Shown one piece after another: positions 1 to 12,054 of a DNA stretch of 64,000 nt. Source of the stretch: Stichopus chloronotus (Eukaryota; Echinodermata; Holothuroidea; Aspidochirotida; Stichopodidae); assembly GCA_021234535.1 (NCBI GenBank), contig CM037836.1, positions 18,893,111 to 18,957,110 of the forward strand, given 5' to 3'. How positions within the stretch are numbered: position 1 is the stretch's first letter; the number at the start of each line of letters is the position of its first letter. The notes beneath the pieces were generated by a model. The model had not been told where the DNA came from, made no database searches, and saw only the letters and a list, made by a program, of their open reading frames with translations. Made by a program: the position numbers and the translations under genes.

Positions 1-1455
1 CATCATTTGCTGCTTGATTTACTACACACTTAAATGATGACTGAATCACATTGATTTCTTAGTAAGATATATGTACTTCAAGCATGGTCGCTTCCTAGGT
101 TTAGTACTCTTAACTGATTATTCTGCCACGGGTGCCAAGGATCTACGGATAGCAAGATGACCAATTATTTTCAGATAAGTAGTAGAACGCAATGTCTTCA
201 TGCAGGAGGTTGATTTTAAAAAAGCGATCTCTGTTTATACAAGCAATAAAAGCATGGCATCAGACTATGTTAGTATTATAAGAAGAAGTCATAAAATGGA
301 GCCTGAAGAGGAAGCCTGCATCAACACCTTTCTTTACTTTTTTAAACTCACCAAACCACCTTCTCTTTAAAGCCAATGTCTACACATAACCAAGGCATGA
401 CATAAGCTCATTTAGAGGGCGACATCTAACGAGAGGAGTACTATGCTTCCCTCCTCCACCATCCGGAACATTAATTTAAGAAACCAAGGAACCTTCAAAT
501 TGCAGACACTTTTAAATGACTTTTTCCACTTTAACTCATGAACAACTGATGACTTTCCACTCATCCCTAGGGCTATTTTTCTGATGCATCAATGCCATTC
601 ATAAACTTTGATGGTATGTAAAAGAATCGTCAGTGTATAAAATATCCCTTTCATATTCCTTCAGTCTTAATTTAACGTGTTTGTTTCTATTGTTATTAAG
701 TTATGTTTAAAAATTTGAAATAAGAGAACAATTACAATGAATGAAAATTAAATGTCAGCCTGCCCATTAGCAATGACACAACTGACGTGGTTCACGTATG
801 CAAATGCGAAAGAACTTTGCTTAAAACAGCCTTAGGACATGTTCTACAGCAAAACTTTGTTTTTTCTCTTAAAAAAATTACTTTTGTCTTTTTTACCGGC
901 GAAAATGAAAAGTCTCTAACGCAATTTCCTGTCATCAGGCACAGCAGATTGCCATGACAACAGAAGCTAACATCATTTAACTGACAAATTTGATTACATT
1001 TGCACAACACAAAATTATGCTCCACTGGGCAAGAAAATGCCTGAATGTGCAATACCATCTTCAGGCACTGTTGATCATAACCTTTGAGGACAAGACACAA
1101 AAAATAAAAGTTTCTGACTGTGATTTATGGCGACTAAAAATAATTGGCCCAGTGCCGGTTTCATTCGATACATGCCGATTGTTTGCATGAAAAAGGGGAA
1201 GAAAATGTGATTACTATTCCTCCAAGTCTATTCCAGAAATTGTCAAATTTAAATTTCAACTGTCACATCTCTGTCAAACCAAGGAAACACTATGGCAAGT
1301 TTACCCGGTATCTCGTCATGTTTGCATGATGCAAGGCAATGTCTCATTTGAAAAGAGAATTAAAGCTGCATATTGCAATTTGAATACTTATTTCACACCA
1401 TTTTGCAATGTCCTTTTGCAATAAAATGCTCATATAAACTTATCAAATTCAGAGA
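1..1455. other. Unique AT-rich DNA, no gene seen
   Basis: No frame looks protein-like and no repeat shared with the rest of the window was noticed. Short open frames on both strands overlap one another at 790-1330, which is typical of chance openings. Some GCATGC/ATGCAAAT-like octamers occur, but nothing groups into a convincing regulatory module. Confidence 0.6.
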
Positions 1456-1480
1456 AATCCCCAAAACTCATTGGTTTGGG
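1456..1480 (+). repeat. Leader motif copy 1 (CCCCACAACTCATTGG type)
   Basis: This short block ending in ACTCATTGGTTTGGG also occurs at 17749-17800, at 19153-19200 and, on the minus strand, near 39650-39690. Here it directly abuts the left end of a MITE, so the MITE may have inserted at its edge, or the two may belong to one larger element. The family is not recognised. Confidence 0.5.
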
Positions 1481-1737
1481 AATTCGCTAGCGACGTACTC
1501 ACCTCATGTAACCTATGCATTACCGTATTGACCATGGTCTAGCATCTGGCAATTTTGTGTATGTGTGTGTGCGTGTGTGTATCTGGTCACTGCCCTTCCG
1601 TAATTGCCAGCCTTTTGGTCTGACAGCGAAGTCTCTAGCTGTGCTTTGCATCTGCTTTTATCTGCTTCAAAATTTTAAGTTTCTTCGATCCTCATCCTCA
1701 TAGGTTATATGAGGTGAGGGAGTACGCGCTGTGAATT
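1481..1737. mobile_element. Foldback-type MITE with ~38-bp terminal inverted repeats
   Basis: The left end (1481-1517) and the reverse complement of the right end (1699-1737) both read AATTC, then an AGCG block, GTACT, CACCTCAT and TAACCTATG, with only small gaps. This defines a 257-bp non-autonomous element with long inverted termini. Inside, a second inverted pair (GGCAATT / AATTGCC) flanks a GT-rich stretch, so much of the element can fold back on itself. There is no coding capacity. A clear target-site duplication was not established. A second copy lacking the left terminus is at 2914-3050. The superfamily cannot be assigned from the ends alone. Confidence 0.7.
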
Positions 1738-2309
1738 GTACTTTCCTTTTTTTCCCACTAACAAACATTAATTTCTGTCATTCCAAAGGCATACTTGATA
1801 CCTAAGCAATAGTCTGCTGGACAATGTGCTACTTTGATACATGATCGACCATTAATGCAACCATTGTTTCAAATTTAACCAACCACTGATGTGAAACGTG
1901 TATCAATAGCCAATGGCAAAAACAGATAAATTCACAGATAATTCTGCAGCATGTTTGATCGGTATATTACACACATGCATTCGTCAGTGCACTGGTACAA
2001 GTGAAATGGGCGAACAATCGGCCCTATTAGTTTGAACTTCAGAAGCGGGCCCTATTATTCAACGACCTGACTTCTTTTACTTACCCATTTGAGCAAAGCT
2101 GATTGAGACTTTGTAACTGGAAAGTAGCTCCCAAGAACGCAAAGCAAAAATTTCTACTTTCTCGTCTTTTATTCCGAGATTTGAAATAGGGATTTGAAAT
2201 AGGAATTGGAGTGACAACCTTAAAAATAATATGGTGAACATTCTTAAACTTGCAGCAATGGAAGCAAAATACTGCCTTAAGTTTTTTGTGGAACTAGCTG
2301 TTGGCCTTA
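1738..2309. other. Unique DNA, no gene seen
   Basis: Nothing supported in this stretch. Overlapping short frames on both strands around 2077-2500 partly cover a transposon fragment and are not credible as genes. Confidence 0.5.
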
Positions 2310-2510
2310 TTGGCCTATTGGCTTTAATCCCCCTCCCAAAAAAAAATACCAACAAGCGCCATGCAACATTCCACATCATAAGTTTTGCATTTCCATTAAA
2401 CTTTGAGAAGAGGTATCTCAAAAACAGTGATAAACAAACTGTCATTCAGGGGTCCACTCTGCAACCTCTGAATGAAGCCAGTTTTTCCAAAGATAGACTG
2501 GACTGATCAG
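2310..2510 (+). repeat. Fragment of the ~550-bp TTAA element (family X)
   Basis: The stretch 2395-2485 contains GAGAAGAGGTATCTCAAAAACA and the CTCTGCAACCTCTGAATGAAGCC block found near the right end of the copies at 21881-22435 and 41498-42023. The left two-thirds of the element are missing or too diverged to follow, and the start given is approximate. The 91-codon frame that overlaps it is therefore rejected as a gene. Confidence 0.55.
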
Positions 2511-2913
2511 AACCTCACATATCTCTTTTGGACCAGCGTGAAGGTTAATGTCAATGTCAGAGGAGGAAGAGGCTGTCAGTATAGCCTGCAGTAACATTGA
2601 TTTTGTACATGAAAAAAACATATTTGTTTGTTTACTTGTCAGCTCTTTCAATGGTATTCATTTGAATTACAAATAGAAAAGTTTTTTTTACCTGGTGATG
2701 AAAAAAAAACCTTAGCCTATGGCAAACAAAGATAAATGGTGATGGAACAAATTGACAGTTATTTTGCGGGTCTTTCGTTACACTGCACGTTTGTTTCATT
2801 CCGAGGTGTCTGCGTGTCATAAAACTTTAAAAAATGGAAAAAGAATTGATGGAAAGTTGACAGGCTTTGATGTTGTTAAACATTCAAAAGTTGTTATTTA
2901 TTTCATCGACCAT

Positions 2914-3050
2914 TGTATCTACCATGGTCTAGCATCTGGCAATTGTGTGTCTGTGTATCTGGTTACCAGCCTTCGGTAATTGCCAGCCTTTTGGTTTAGC
3001 AGTGAGGAAATGCAAAGGTTGTATGAGGTGAGGAAGTACGAGCTGTGAAT
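2914..3050. mobile_element. Partial copy of the 1481 MITE
   Basis: It shares CCATGGTCTAGCATCTGGC, the GGCAATT/AATTGCC inner inverted pair and the right terminus (TATGAGGTGAGG then AGTACG) with 1481-1737. The left terminus and part of the interior are deleted. The internal GT tract is shorter than in the first copy. Confidence 0.65.
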
Positions 3051-5524
3051 GTCATGATTTGCTTATTGCATGATACAAGTCAGTAATTCAACACAAAAGG
3101 TAAACAAGCGTGTGAGGATTTTTAAAAGGCATAATTTAAGAAAACAAAGAAATGCATTAAAATTTCTGCTATCAGTGGTTATTGGCATCATTAGTCAACT
3201 GACTCAAGTTGGTTTACATTCAACTTAGGCAAAAACTGCAGCATCCTTCTCTGAACTTCAAAAGTGTGTAACTTTGGTAGAAAAACAATATCTCCGAATG
3301 AAATTTTAGGAAGATGTTTGTCAAACACTTCTGCTTCATTTTGATAATCCATATTATTATATTTTATTATATATTATATACAGATATTATTGACCCCAAT
3401 ATTTATTCTCTGTTTTTGTCCCCTTTTCTTCTGTTTGGAAGTGTTGGTCAAGAAGTGTAGTGAGAGAGATGAAATACTTCCATTAATGTTTTAACTAAAA
3501 CAAAGTTGGTGATACTACATAAATGAAATCTTTGCATGTTCTGTATTATTCATGATCAGCAAGCAATCTTCATGATCAATCAATATTAAACAGATAGCAC
3601 ACGGCATGACTATACTAACACTGAAAACAAAGTTGACACAGCATATTGCACTAAGATTTACCAAACATGGGTATGTTAGAATACCACAAGCATGCATGCT
3701 GTTTAAACAAAAAGAATTCCAAATGCTATTCAAGCAAAAAAAAAAAAATTCCAAATATATTTTTATAAAATTAAAGTATAGATGGTTATAATCACAACCC
3801 AATTTTATTCATAACCACAACCATCAGATTACAAAAGCTACCTTTTGTTTGTATGACGTTTAATACAAAACATCTCTCACGAACTCTCTTAAGCCAAATC
3901 GTTTGAGTTTGGTATATCTGTGAGTCCATCTAAGTTAGATGAATACTGTGCTTCTGCAGAGGAAACACCCTCACATCTATTATCGACAGCTGTCTGTTTC
4001 AGCAGACGGACAACCCTGAGATATGACAACATCTAAAACATAACACCAACACACTCTTGGGTGACAGTCTGCAGTCTCCACACTCACGGCAGTCTGGAAA
4101 ACATCCAATTACGGTCTTCATTATGCAAATGAAAGCTATTCGTCCGTCAATTATGTAACGACAGAAAGGATGGTAATTCAGAGCATTGATTTATACAGTT
4201 AATTATCTTTTGCAAATATACGATCCAGTAATACGTTGCATGCCATTCTACCGAGTGTGCTCTCTGTAAACTTCCTGCTTTATGGAATCCAATTAAACTC
4301 AGACTAAGGCATGGGATCTGATCAAAACTGTGAATGGATAGAATGGCCAACGAATAAAGTCACATACATAGAAATGCAAGTAATATTAAGATAATGCGAC
4401 CTAACCAGGAGACACATATTCTTTGCATGAAAGCAGTGTGAAAACACATAAGAGACATACATAAAACAGTAGTTTGGAATTTGTATGGTAATATATTGCA
4501 TACCAAACTGGTATATTTTAACTTGTCAAAAGTCAGCATGCTCAGTGGGCAGTAATCTCATATACATTATTGAAATCTGATAGGAAGAAACAATCACATT
4601 GAAATTTCACTCCTATTTAATTGTTAAATGCACTGTTATGCACCTATAGGTACCCTCGTTATCTCACTTTCTGCCATTCGACAGAAGCGCCCTCGCACTC
4701 CTCTTGGATTCACTGGATTTAAGATGCCTTGGCGATGCTGCAGAGGGTGATCAGCATCCTTTCTTAATTTCATTTCTTTTGCCACCAGTCAGTCGACAAG
4801 ATAGCAATGATGTTGCCAGTAAGTGGAAACTTCACTGCAACTACGCAGGTTGTGGCAAAATATGGCAGACCCTTTGGTTATATATTTAGTTTTATTTTCT
4901 TTTCACGATGGTCCACCACCAATCAATCTGAAAGGAGCAGAAGCATTGAATTGTGTGTGTAGGATGTGTACATGTTATTGACCAAAGTGCTGTACATGCA
5001 CCAACACACCTGCATGTTTCATGAAATGGAAACTTAAGCAATTTCAATTGGCTCAAGCCCCTGGGTCCCAAAAGACAATTCATACTTAAATATGCTTTTC
5101 AAAATGAAGTTGCCCTACAAAACTTCCCTCGCTCAACAATTTCCAGCTTGCAAATTTATGATTATGCTTACATTTTGCTTTGATTGTCCATTTAAGACAA
5201 CCTTGTATGGTAGCCAAATCTGGTTGAGCGTTAGGCTTTTCAAATGCTGGAACAAACATGACGTCAACCTCCTTCTTGAAGATTTTTAGTGGAATTTACA
5301 CATTTGTCTCAGCAAAATTGATTTATGACAAAATCACAGACCTAAACCTCAAGTGTACCCAGCTTGATTAAAAAAGAATAGTTTGAAAAAAAAAAATAAT
5401 AATCTTTCACTGAAAATTATCAACAGCAGTTACAATGCGAGTGAAATAATAAAAAAAAAAACAATTAGAAACAATGTAAGAAATGCACAGACAGACACCT
5501 CATTCAATCAATCCAAGCCCTCTA
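3051..5524. other. Unique AT-rich DNA, no gene seen
   Basis: The segment holds an AT/TATA-rich run (about 3353-3390) and a poly-A run (about 3737-3748). A 61-codon frame at 4704-4889 has no recognisable domain and was not called. Confidence 0.6.
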
Positions 5525-5539
5525 CCCCCCCCCCCCCCC
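5525..5539 (+). repeat. Poly-C tract (15 C)
   Basis: Homopolymer C run in pyrimidine-rich DNA. Comparable C runs are at 30570-30586, 31564-31577, 36072-36083 and 40301-40311. Confidence 0.95.
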
Positions 5540-7893
5540 TTTCCTCCTTACTTTAGAGTTGCTTCCTCCATAGGTACTGCAGCTAGAAACTGATCGATAG
5601 ATAAGTCAATAAGCTTTCATCAAACAAGAACATTCCACAGCTACACACATTCACGTCGTTCCTTCTTGGAGTTTTGTCATTATTCCTGGAGTGGTTTTCT
5701 TCTTCCATACAACTGGATGTCACTTGTTCACAGTCTATTGTCACAGCCATCCCCCAGCATGTAAACCCCCCAGAACATATTCTAATGAATCCAGGCTGTA
5801 CGTGTGCAAGAATTAGGAACTAGAAATCCCCTGTGAAATAGCGATTAATTTGATTGGATACCGAGTTGTCAGGGTATCCCTAAAGATCCAAACTCTTGAT
5901 GCTTTCAATTCAACTCTCCAGATCTAAATCTGTTTCTTCTGGCAATATTTTCTTTCGTTTTTTGTTTTTATGAACTTCTCTCCCATAATTAGTTAAAGGA
6001 ATCTATGTCAGAAAAAAAAAATACACATATTTGGTCTTGCAGCTTCACAAGAACCATGAAGTAAATATGAATTCATCCATGTGCTGATTGTAAAGTTTGT
6101 AGACATTTCACTATGTATTTTGAAAATGACTTCTTTTGATTTCAATTAAAAAAGAGCACACAATATGGACATAATAATTAGAATGAAGTTACAGATTTTA
6201 GAACTGTTATAATACCTGTACTGTATTTTAGCCAGTTGATATATAGCACAAAAATCTTCTCAGAAGATATATCAGCAACCAGACTCCTTCCACCAAACAC
6301 TTGTAAATGTCCAAATTGCTGATCATTGAATGTAACCTGACAGGAATTACCTGAAATTCATGATAGTTTCCTAAAATATTTCAAACTGGCAAAATTGAAC
6401 TAGGCAGGGCCAGGACCCTGCAAGGTCATATATTCCATCATATAACGTTTTACGTCTAGCAATTTGCTCCATTGTTAGCATTCAATTGATACTTCAGGAA
6501 GTTTGACATGATTTTGTTATCGATCCTCCATGGTTTTTACATGGATGGTGTATCACTTTGCTAGCTAGTAGCCTAACCTTCGCTGCACTGTGCTCATACC
6601 TGGATAACTGCTGTTGAGTAGATTTTGTCTAGTCTGGCAATTTTATCTTTTGATCATGTAGACCTGGATGGTATGCATCTTGAAAACCAATATTGTTCAA
6701 TAATTTAAAAAAAATGGAACAAGATTAAAGATCAGGACTCAATGAGAAAAAGTTGTGATAGGGCATGTTACTTTACCTTTTGCAAAACAGATCTCCCAAA
6801 ATTTTGTGGGTTTGACCAATATTTGAACACCCAAACTCACTGACCTACCCAGTTGACTGAAGAACATAAACATCAAAATTTCCATAGTAATTCACATAAA
6901 TATAGCATTGTTCTTCTCACCTCGATACACAAATTCACTGAATTACAAAATGCCACAGTTACATTCAGCTGCCTGCACGCCAGTGCATGCTTCTTCTATG
7001 CCCATTGATGTGAATTTCAGGCCAGTTATGCTGAATGATTTGTTTAAGAAGTCCTACTATTTTGTGTGTGGAAACTTCAAGTCTCCAAAAAATGTTGACA
7101 CCCATCTCTCATTATACCTCCACCGGTCTGAGTTGAACCCACATATTGCATCGCTAACCTGGGCAACTACGACAAAGCTATGTCGACAAATGGGTCAAAA
7201 AAGTCATATCAATAAGGAAAATATTTTTAAAAAAAGCAATGAAAATTGTTAAAATGTGGAACTACCTATAAAGATGTTCTTCCTCCAAATAGTGCTTGAA
7301 AATGATGTGGCACTACAAATTACTATATTGCTTTAACGGCAGAGTACCCCCTGTGAATGTGACTCTGCAAAACATTAACTGGTATGTATGATTCACCCTG
7401 CTACACACGTGTTGTGTAAATTTAACATTGACAAGTCTGAGTGTAATGTGGTCTTGCAGAACATAATTGAGAGCAGACCGGAGATAAATAGCAGCTTTGT
7501 TTGAAGCCTGGCTGATGGGGGTTGATTTGCATCTGCTGAAAATTATATTAGTCTACCAGTTCTAAACTTGGGTATATCAGGCAGCTTACCAGATGTCCAA
7601 ATGGTGCATAATAAATGATTACAAGAGCTCCATACTACAAATACTGTCGAAGTCTCTTTGCACACATGAGTCACACTCAAAACAGGGAAACGGCCTGCGA
7701 AACAGGCGAAAGAAAAACAAAAACATCGGCAGAGGCCTCCTAAATGAAATCGTTGTCATTTTTAATTTTATCATTTTAACACATCTGCATCTCCAGTGTA
7801 AAAACAAAAAAAAAAGAGAGAATAGGCTGTTAAAGGGAAACTGTTTACTCTCATTATAATTGTGGGATTGCATAGTCACAAAATACTTTTTAA
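5540..7893. other. Unique DNA, one possible regulatory patch
   Basis: No gene is supported. The part at about 7440-7560 is less AT-rich and denser in non-repetitive motifs (AGATAA, CAGCTTTG, ATTTGCAT) than its surroundings, so it could be a regulatory patch; this is inference only. The 114-codon frame at 6908-7252 is low-complexity in places and has no recognisable domain. Confidence 0.45.
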
Positions 7894-8462
7894 AAGAAGC
7901 AAAGATCAATGTCAAAGGTCATGTGACGTGCAAGTAAAATGAGCCGTCTTCATTCAGAAGTTACAGAGTGAAATGCTCAAATGACAATTCTTTGGAATGG
8001 CGTTTACATCCATCACTGATTTTGAGATATGCGGCTTTTCAGTTCGAAGAATAATGCAAATGAGATGACACGGGGTATTGCAGAGTGTTGATATTTCCTT
8101 TGTTCAGGCCTTCCTAGTTTATCTCCTGATTACTAAGTTTCACATTATCGAGTGACATCAATATCTTTAAAGAAGAAAATATAAATTTTTAAAATAAAAT
8201 TGTTGGGGCAAAAAATAATTCTCAACTGTTCTTGAAGTAAAGGTTTAGTAAACATGGGATAACATAAGACATATCATAGGAGTCCACCTCTTGAAATAAC
8301 AAATTTGCACATATAGTGAATGTCTATTCATGATGAAAGTGTTAAGACAGGAATTTGCCTGTAAAACTGTCAATATGTGATGAAATTTGTGGCTATTTTC
8401 ATAACTTTACAAGATCAATACAACCAATAACTCCAAAATGTCATTTTTATGTCACACCACCT
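7894..8462 (-). mobile_element. TTAA-associated element, family X, copy 1 (inverted)
   Basis: Read on the minus strand, this matches the copies at 21881-22435 and 41498-42023. Shared blocks include GTGTGACAT, ATTTTGGAGT, ATGAAAATAGCCACAAATT, CATATTGACAGTTTTACAG, the CATGAATA...CACT block and the TTCATTCAGAAGTTGCAGAG-type block. The element head lies against TTAA at 8463-8466. The opposite edge is diverged and could lie at about 7915. There is no open frame shared among the copies. Confidence 0.7.
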
Positions 8463-8764
8463 TTAAAAGGAAAACTGACAAGATTAATTCCACACAAATG
8501 GTCTTCAACCGTCAGTATTGCTACTACTGAAGGATCAAAGAACCACATGACTGAATATCATCTATCACAGCAAAGATTTTGTAAGGTCTTAATGTTATAA
8601 AGATCCTGCACTACAATTCTTTTTAGCCACAAAAGATAGGAAATGTATTGTCACTCACTTTAATAGTGGAGTAAAAAACATCCGTACAATTTCACTCACC
8701 GAATAGATTGGTTTTCTGTGACTGCAATCATAAATATAAACTTGATTTGACCGAAAACACAACT
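8463..8764. other. Unique DNA, no gene seen
   Basis: Nothing supported. The short frame starting at 8355 runs out of the preceding transposon copy and is not a gene. Confidence 0.5.
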
Positions 8765-8826
8765 TTGGTTGTTAATCAGTGATCATGGAAACATATTGGT
8801 TGTTAATCAGTGATCATGGAAACATA
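8765..8826 (+). repeat. Perfect 31-bp tandem duplication
   Basis: The unit beginning TTGGTTGTTAATCAGTGATC occurs at 8765-8795 and 8796-8826 without a mismatch. It looks like a recent local slippage or repair duplication. Confidence 0.95.
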
Positions 8827-10077
8827 TTGTCAATGTTCTGCAGAAGAAAAGAAATTGTAAAAAAAAAATGCAGAATGTTCTTGATTTTTATACTGAGATG
8901 AAACGTTAGGATTCCTGCTCCTTGGTAACACTGGTGTAATTCTCCACTAACAAACTGCACAAAATGCGGAGACATGGAGTTTGCCCTGATGTCAAAGAAA
9001 AGTCAAATACTTAACCTGTTTGAGCTCCTTTCAGATTTTCTTTTTGACATGTGATTAAAAACCAATTGTGTCTCAAAGAAAGCACCAACTTGCACCTCCT
9101 ATTCACCAGAGGACACCCTATCTGCCCCTAGACAGTTGCATGTCAGCACCCTGTCCGATAAAATTATCCAATAAATCTACCCCGTAATATGTATCTTGAC
9201 GATCGGCGATTATATTAACATCATGGGTGCAGCACATTGCAAGGCAGTCATAACACACATGTCAACACCAATGTGTGAATGTATGAATGCCTCTTCCCCA
9301 CAAGCAAATACGGTAAGTGGAATGAGTTCTCTCTACTCCACCCTAGTCCTAACTACAATGAGACAAGAATGCTTTATGACACACCATTTCCTAGGTTGGG
9401 CACGATATGCAAAGGAACAAGAGTAAAAACAGATGTCAAGTTCGCTATAACCACAATAATGCATCAATCACTGCAGACACTTTGTCATGTTTCCAGTATC
9501 TTTTTTTTTTTTTTTTCAATCCTTCTTTTTTATTCATACTCCTTTTTCAATGCACTTCTCCACTTCCTGTAAAACGACACGGTTTCCATTGAAGTAGATA
9601 GAAAAATGGGAAATCTGTCAACCCTCACTAGATGAAAGTGAGGGAATCAACAAACGCTGCTTTAAAGTCAACATTTTTGGTTGTCACGTGATGAATTTCA
9701 CTTCCTAAGTGTCATCCTTAAATTAAGCTTGCCACATTTAAAAGTGGGACAGAGTGAAAGTAAAGCATGGTGAGCATACATATTTGTTTTCACTAACCAC
9801 TATATCTCGCCTTTCAGTCCATGGAGAGGTTAAGAAAGAGATTAGTGGGGAGGTGGGGGGCAATAACTGTCTGTGAAAGAAGACTAATACATATTGCAAA
9901 AGGCTGTCTCTTAGTATGATACCAAATGGCAGATGGAGTGCATTTGGTGTATTGAGACAAGTAAGTGAGGAGTGACGTAAAAAGGCAGGGCCTATAAATT
10001 GCAAAATATCTCTAGAACCCCTTTTCATTGTACCCTTGTTCCCAGAGCTCTTGCTCTTATTCCCCTTTTGTCTAAAA
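8827..10077. other. Unique DNA with a poly-T tract
   Basis: A T16 run lies at 9501-9516, followed by T/C-rich DNA. The overlapping frames at 9196-9592 read through this tract and give F-rich, non-credible products. A G-rich patch (about 9841-9861) could form a quadruplex. Confidence 0.5.
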
Positions 10078-10362
10078 CACTATATCCCCATTTCGAACAC
10101 TATCCCTGTCTTCAACAATATCCCTGACTCTAACAACTATCCATTTCCGACAGTATATCCCTCTCACCAAGACTACATCCCTTTCTCCAACACTTTCCTT
10201 GTCCTTTACACTATCCCTTCTCCCAATACACTCCCTTCTCTGACACTATCCCTATCTCCAACCGTTGATTATTCTTTTCCAAACACTATCCCTGCTCAAC
10301 CAACTCAGTTCCCCAACACCATCCCTGTCTTCAACACTATCCCTTTCTCTAACACTATTGTT
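10078..10362 (+). repeat. Degenerate minisatellite, ~18-21 bp unit (AACACTATCCCT)
   Basis: Variants of AACACTATCCCTxTCTCC recur at roughly 18-bp spacing, e.g. near 10098, 10200, 10290 and 10335, with purine-poor spacers. Because 18 is a multiple of three, the array stays open in one frame and mimics a Pro/Asn/Thr-rich protein with an NTIPxF period. The repeat explains that frame better than a gene does. Confidence 0.75.
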
Positions 10363-11961
10363 GGCATTTTTGGCACAGTTCCTCACATTGACCTGATTTA
10401 GACATATCAGAGCCAACTTTACTCCATGAAACACTTTTGTCATAAAGTTATAAAAAGTACCCTTGCTCACAGTGGAATTACCTATTGACCTCTGAGAAAA
10501 GGTGGCAGGCAGGCAGTCATGTCATAAGAGCAAAGCTTTATGGTCATCGAAGGAAACATATTTATTTCATCACAAATCACAAAACAAACATGGATATTCT
10601 TGGAACAAGTGATTTTAAACCAGTAAAAGACTGGTATAGATGTGAACTTGGCCATACTTTGCATCCTTCTTACTAAATGTTCCTCACTTCTATAAAAAAG
10701 AACAAGTATATGGCAGATCTGTATTATTCCCTAACATTGAGAAGTAAAACCTTGCCTACTAGCTTTGACAATTACACTTTCTCCACACATGTCGCTCATG
10801 AAATGAGTTATTAGCCTCCCTTCATATTAGGCACTTGGGGATACCATACACTGGTCCCTGATGTTTTCAAACTCAGTCAGTCAGGTCAAATTCAAATGAT
10901 ATAAATTCATAATTGTATCAATCATGCAGTCATAACTGAGAGGTACACATATATTTTACTGTTTAATCTGGGATGAAAGAAACTGATTGTAAGGAGCTCA
11001 TAACTGACCGGTTGATACAGTAAACTATGGGTTGATGATGAGAGGGGGGGGGGTGGTGGTAAACAAGACCTCTCTTGGGAGGATCATGACCACAGGTGCC
11101 CAATACCTTTGCACTTTTGCCTCATATCCTGTTTTTGTACCGCAAAAATCAGAAATATATATGGATGACATACACATATTTGACAAGACACAGCATTGAT
11201 CATATTCAGCTGTAAATATTGACTGACGACCTATTAAAATAGGAACTTGGGGGGAGACCAAACAAGGGAGCGCGAGAAGGGGAGTGATGAATCTCATAAG
11301 ATCACGAAAAAAGAGGTAGGTGATGAAGAGAGTTATTGTGTGGCATACTTTTTTTTTTTTTTTTTTTCAGGGAATCCATTTAACAACTGGTGTAGTTGTT
11401 TTGAAGGTATGTTTATTTAGAAAAAAACAGGACAGTTAAAAAATGCAAGGGTGCCTGGAATCTAAGGGTGCGAGCAAACTTATGAGGGAATCCAAGTTTC
11501 TTCATCGTATCTTGAGATGTTATGTAGCCACACTGTTGCCCTTATTCAATAGCTCCTAGTAGCTAATTTTAAGTAAATTGTACTTTCTCCACAGAATCAA
11601 GGGAAACAGAAGTAGACAGCCTAAGAAACAATAGAGTCATGACCCAATAGGACATCAGAGTTAAAAACATCTGCTCCTCAAAGTGATAGATGGTGACTTT
11701 TTTTTTCTGTAACCCGGTAAGTCCACCAGAAAGATTCTCCCCGATGCAAATTAAAAATATTGCCACATGTTTATCATGGTACATTTTAGGTGAACATCCT
11801 TTTAAAAGATACACAGAAAGCTGTAATTTCCAGTCCATTAAAATATAATCTATACTTAACTAGGCTTAATGAGGACTTGATGCCAATGAAAGGTTAACAT
11901 AAACTTGGGACATTCAGGCTATGGTGCTGGTATATTAAAATATTGACTTGCTGTTTGTGTG
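10363..11961. other. Unique DNA with homopolymer tracts
   Basis: Contains a G10 run with TGGTGGT (about 11043-11059), a T19 run (11349-11367) and a T-run near 11698. No gene or shared repeat was found. The 89-90 codon minus-strand frames at 11025-11297 and 11569-11838 show no domain. Confidence 0.5.
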
Positions 11962-12004
11962 GAACCAGGGAGTTGCTATTTGACAAATAGCAACTCCCTG
12001 GTTC
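11962..12004. repeat. 43-bp near-perfect palindrome
   Basis: Two 21-bp arms starting GAACCAGGGAGTTGC are exact reverse complements around a single central A at 11983. After one mismatch, three more base pairs match outside. The centre is too tight for a pre-miRNA hairpin. It lies about 50 bp upstream of a TA-flanked MITE (12055-12715) but is not part of it, as the other two MITE copies lack it. Confidence 0.95.
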
Positions 12005-12054
12005 AACAGTAGACAGTGGCAACTGTTATGTAGGGTTTTGCCCAGTGAGTATTA

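Noticed and set aside
2077..2506. Opposed frames of 122 (minus) and 91 (plus) codons
   Set aside because: They overlap each other and a fragment of transposon family X, and no domain is visible.
7867..7885. TTGCATAGTCACAAAA, which resembles the conserved microRNA miR-153
   Set aside because: Only the first 16 bases match and the 3' part does not. No upstream arm is complementary to it, although miR-153 normally comes from the 3' arm. A downstream TGTGACGTGCAA can pair, but this would put it on the wrong arm with a loop of about 40 bases, and the partner lies in a transposon copy.
10036..10401. 121-codon Pro/Asn/Thr-rich open frame
   Set aside because: Fully explained by an 18-bp minisatellite in phase with the frame.
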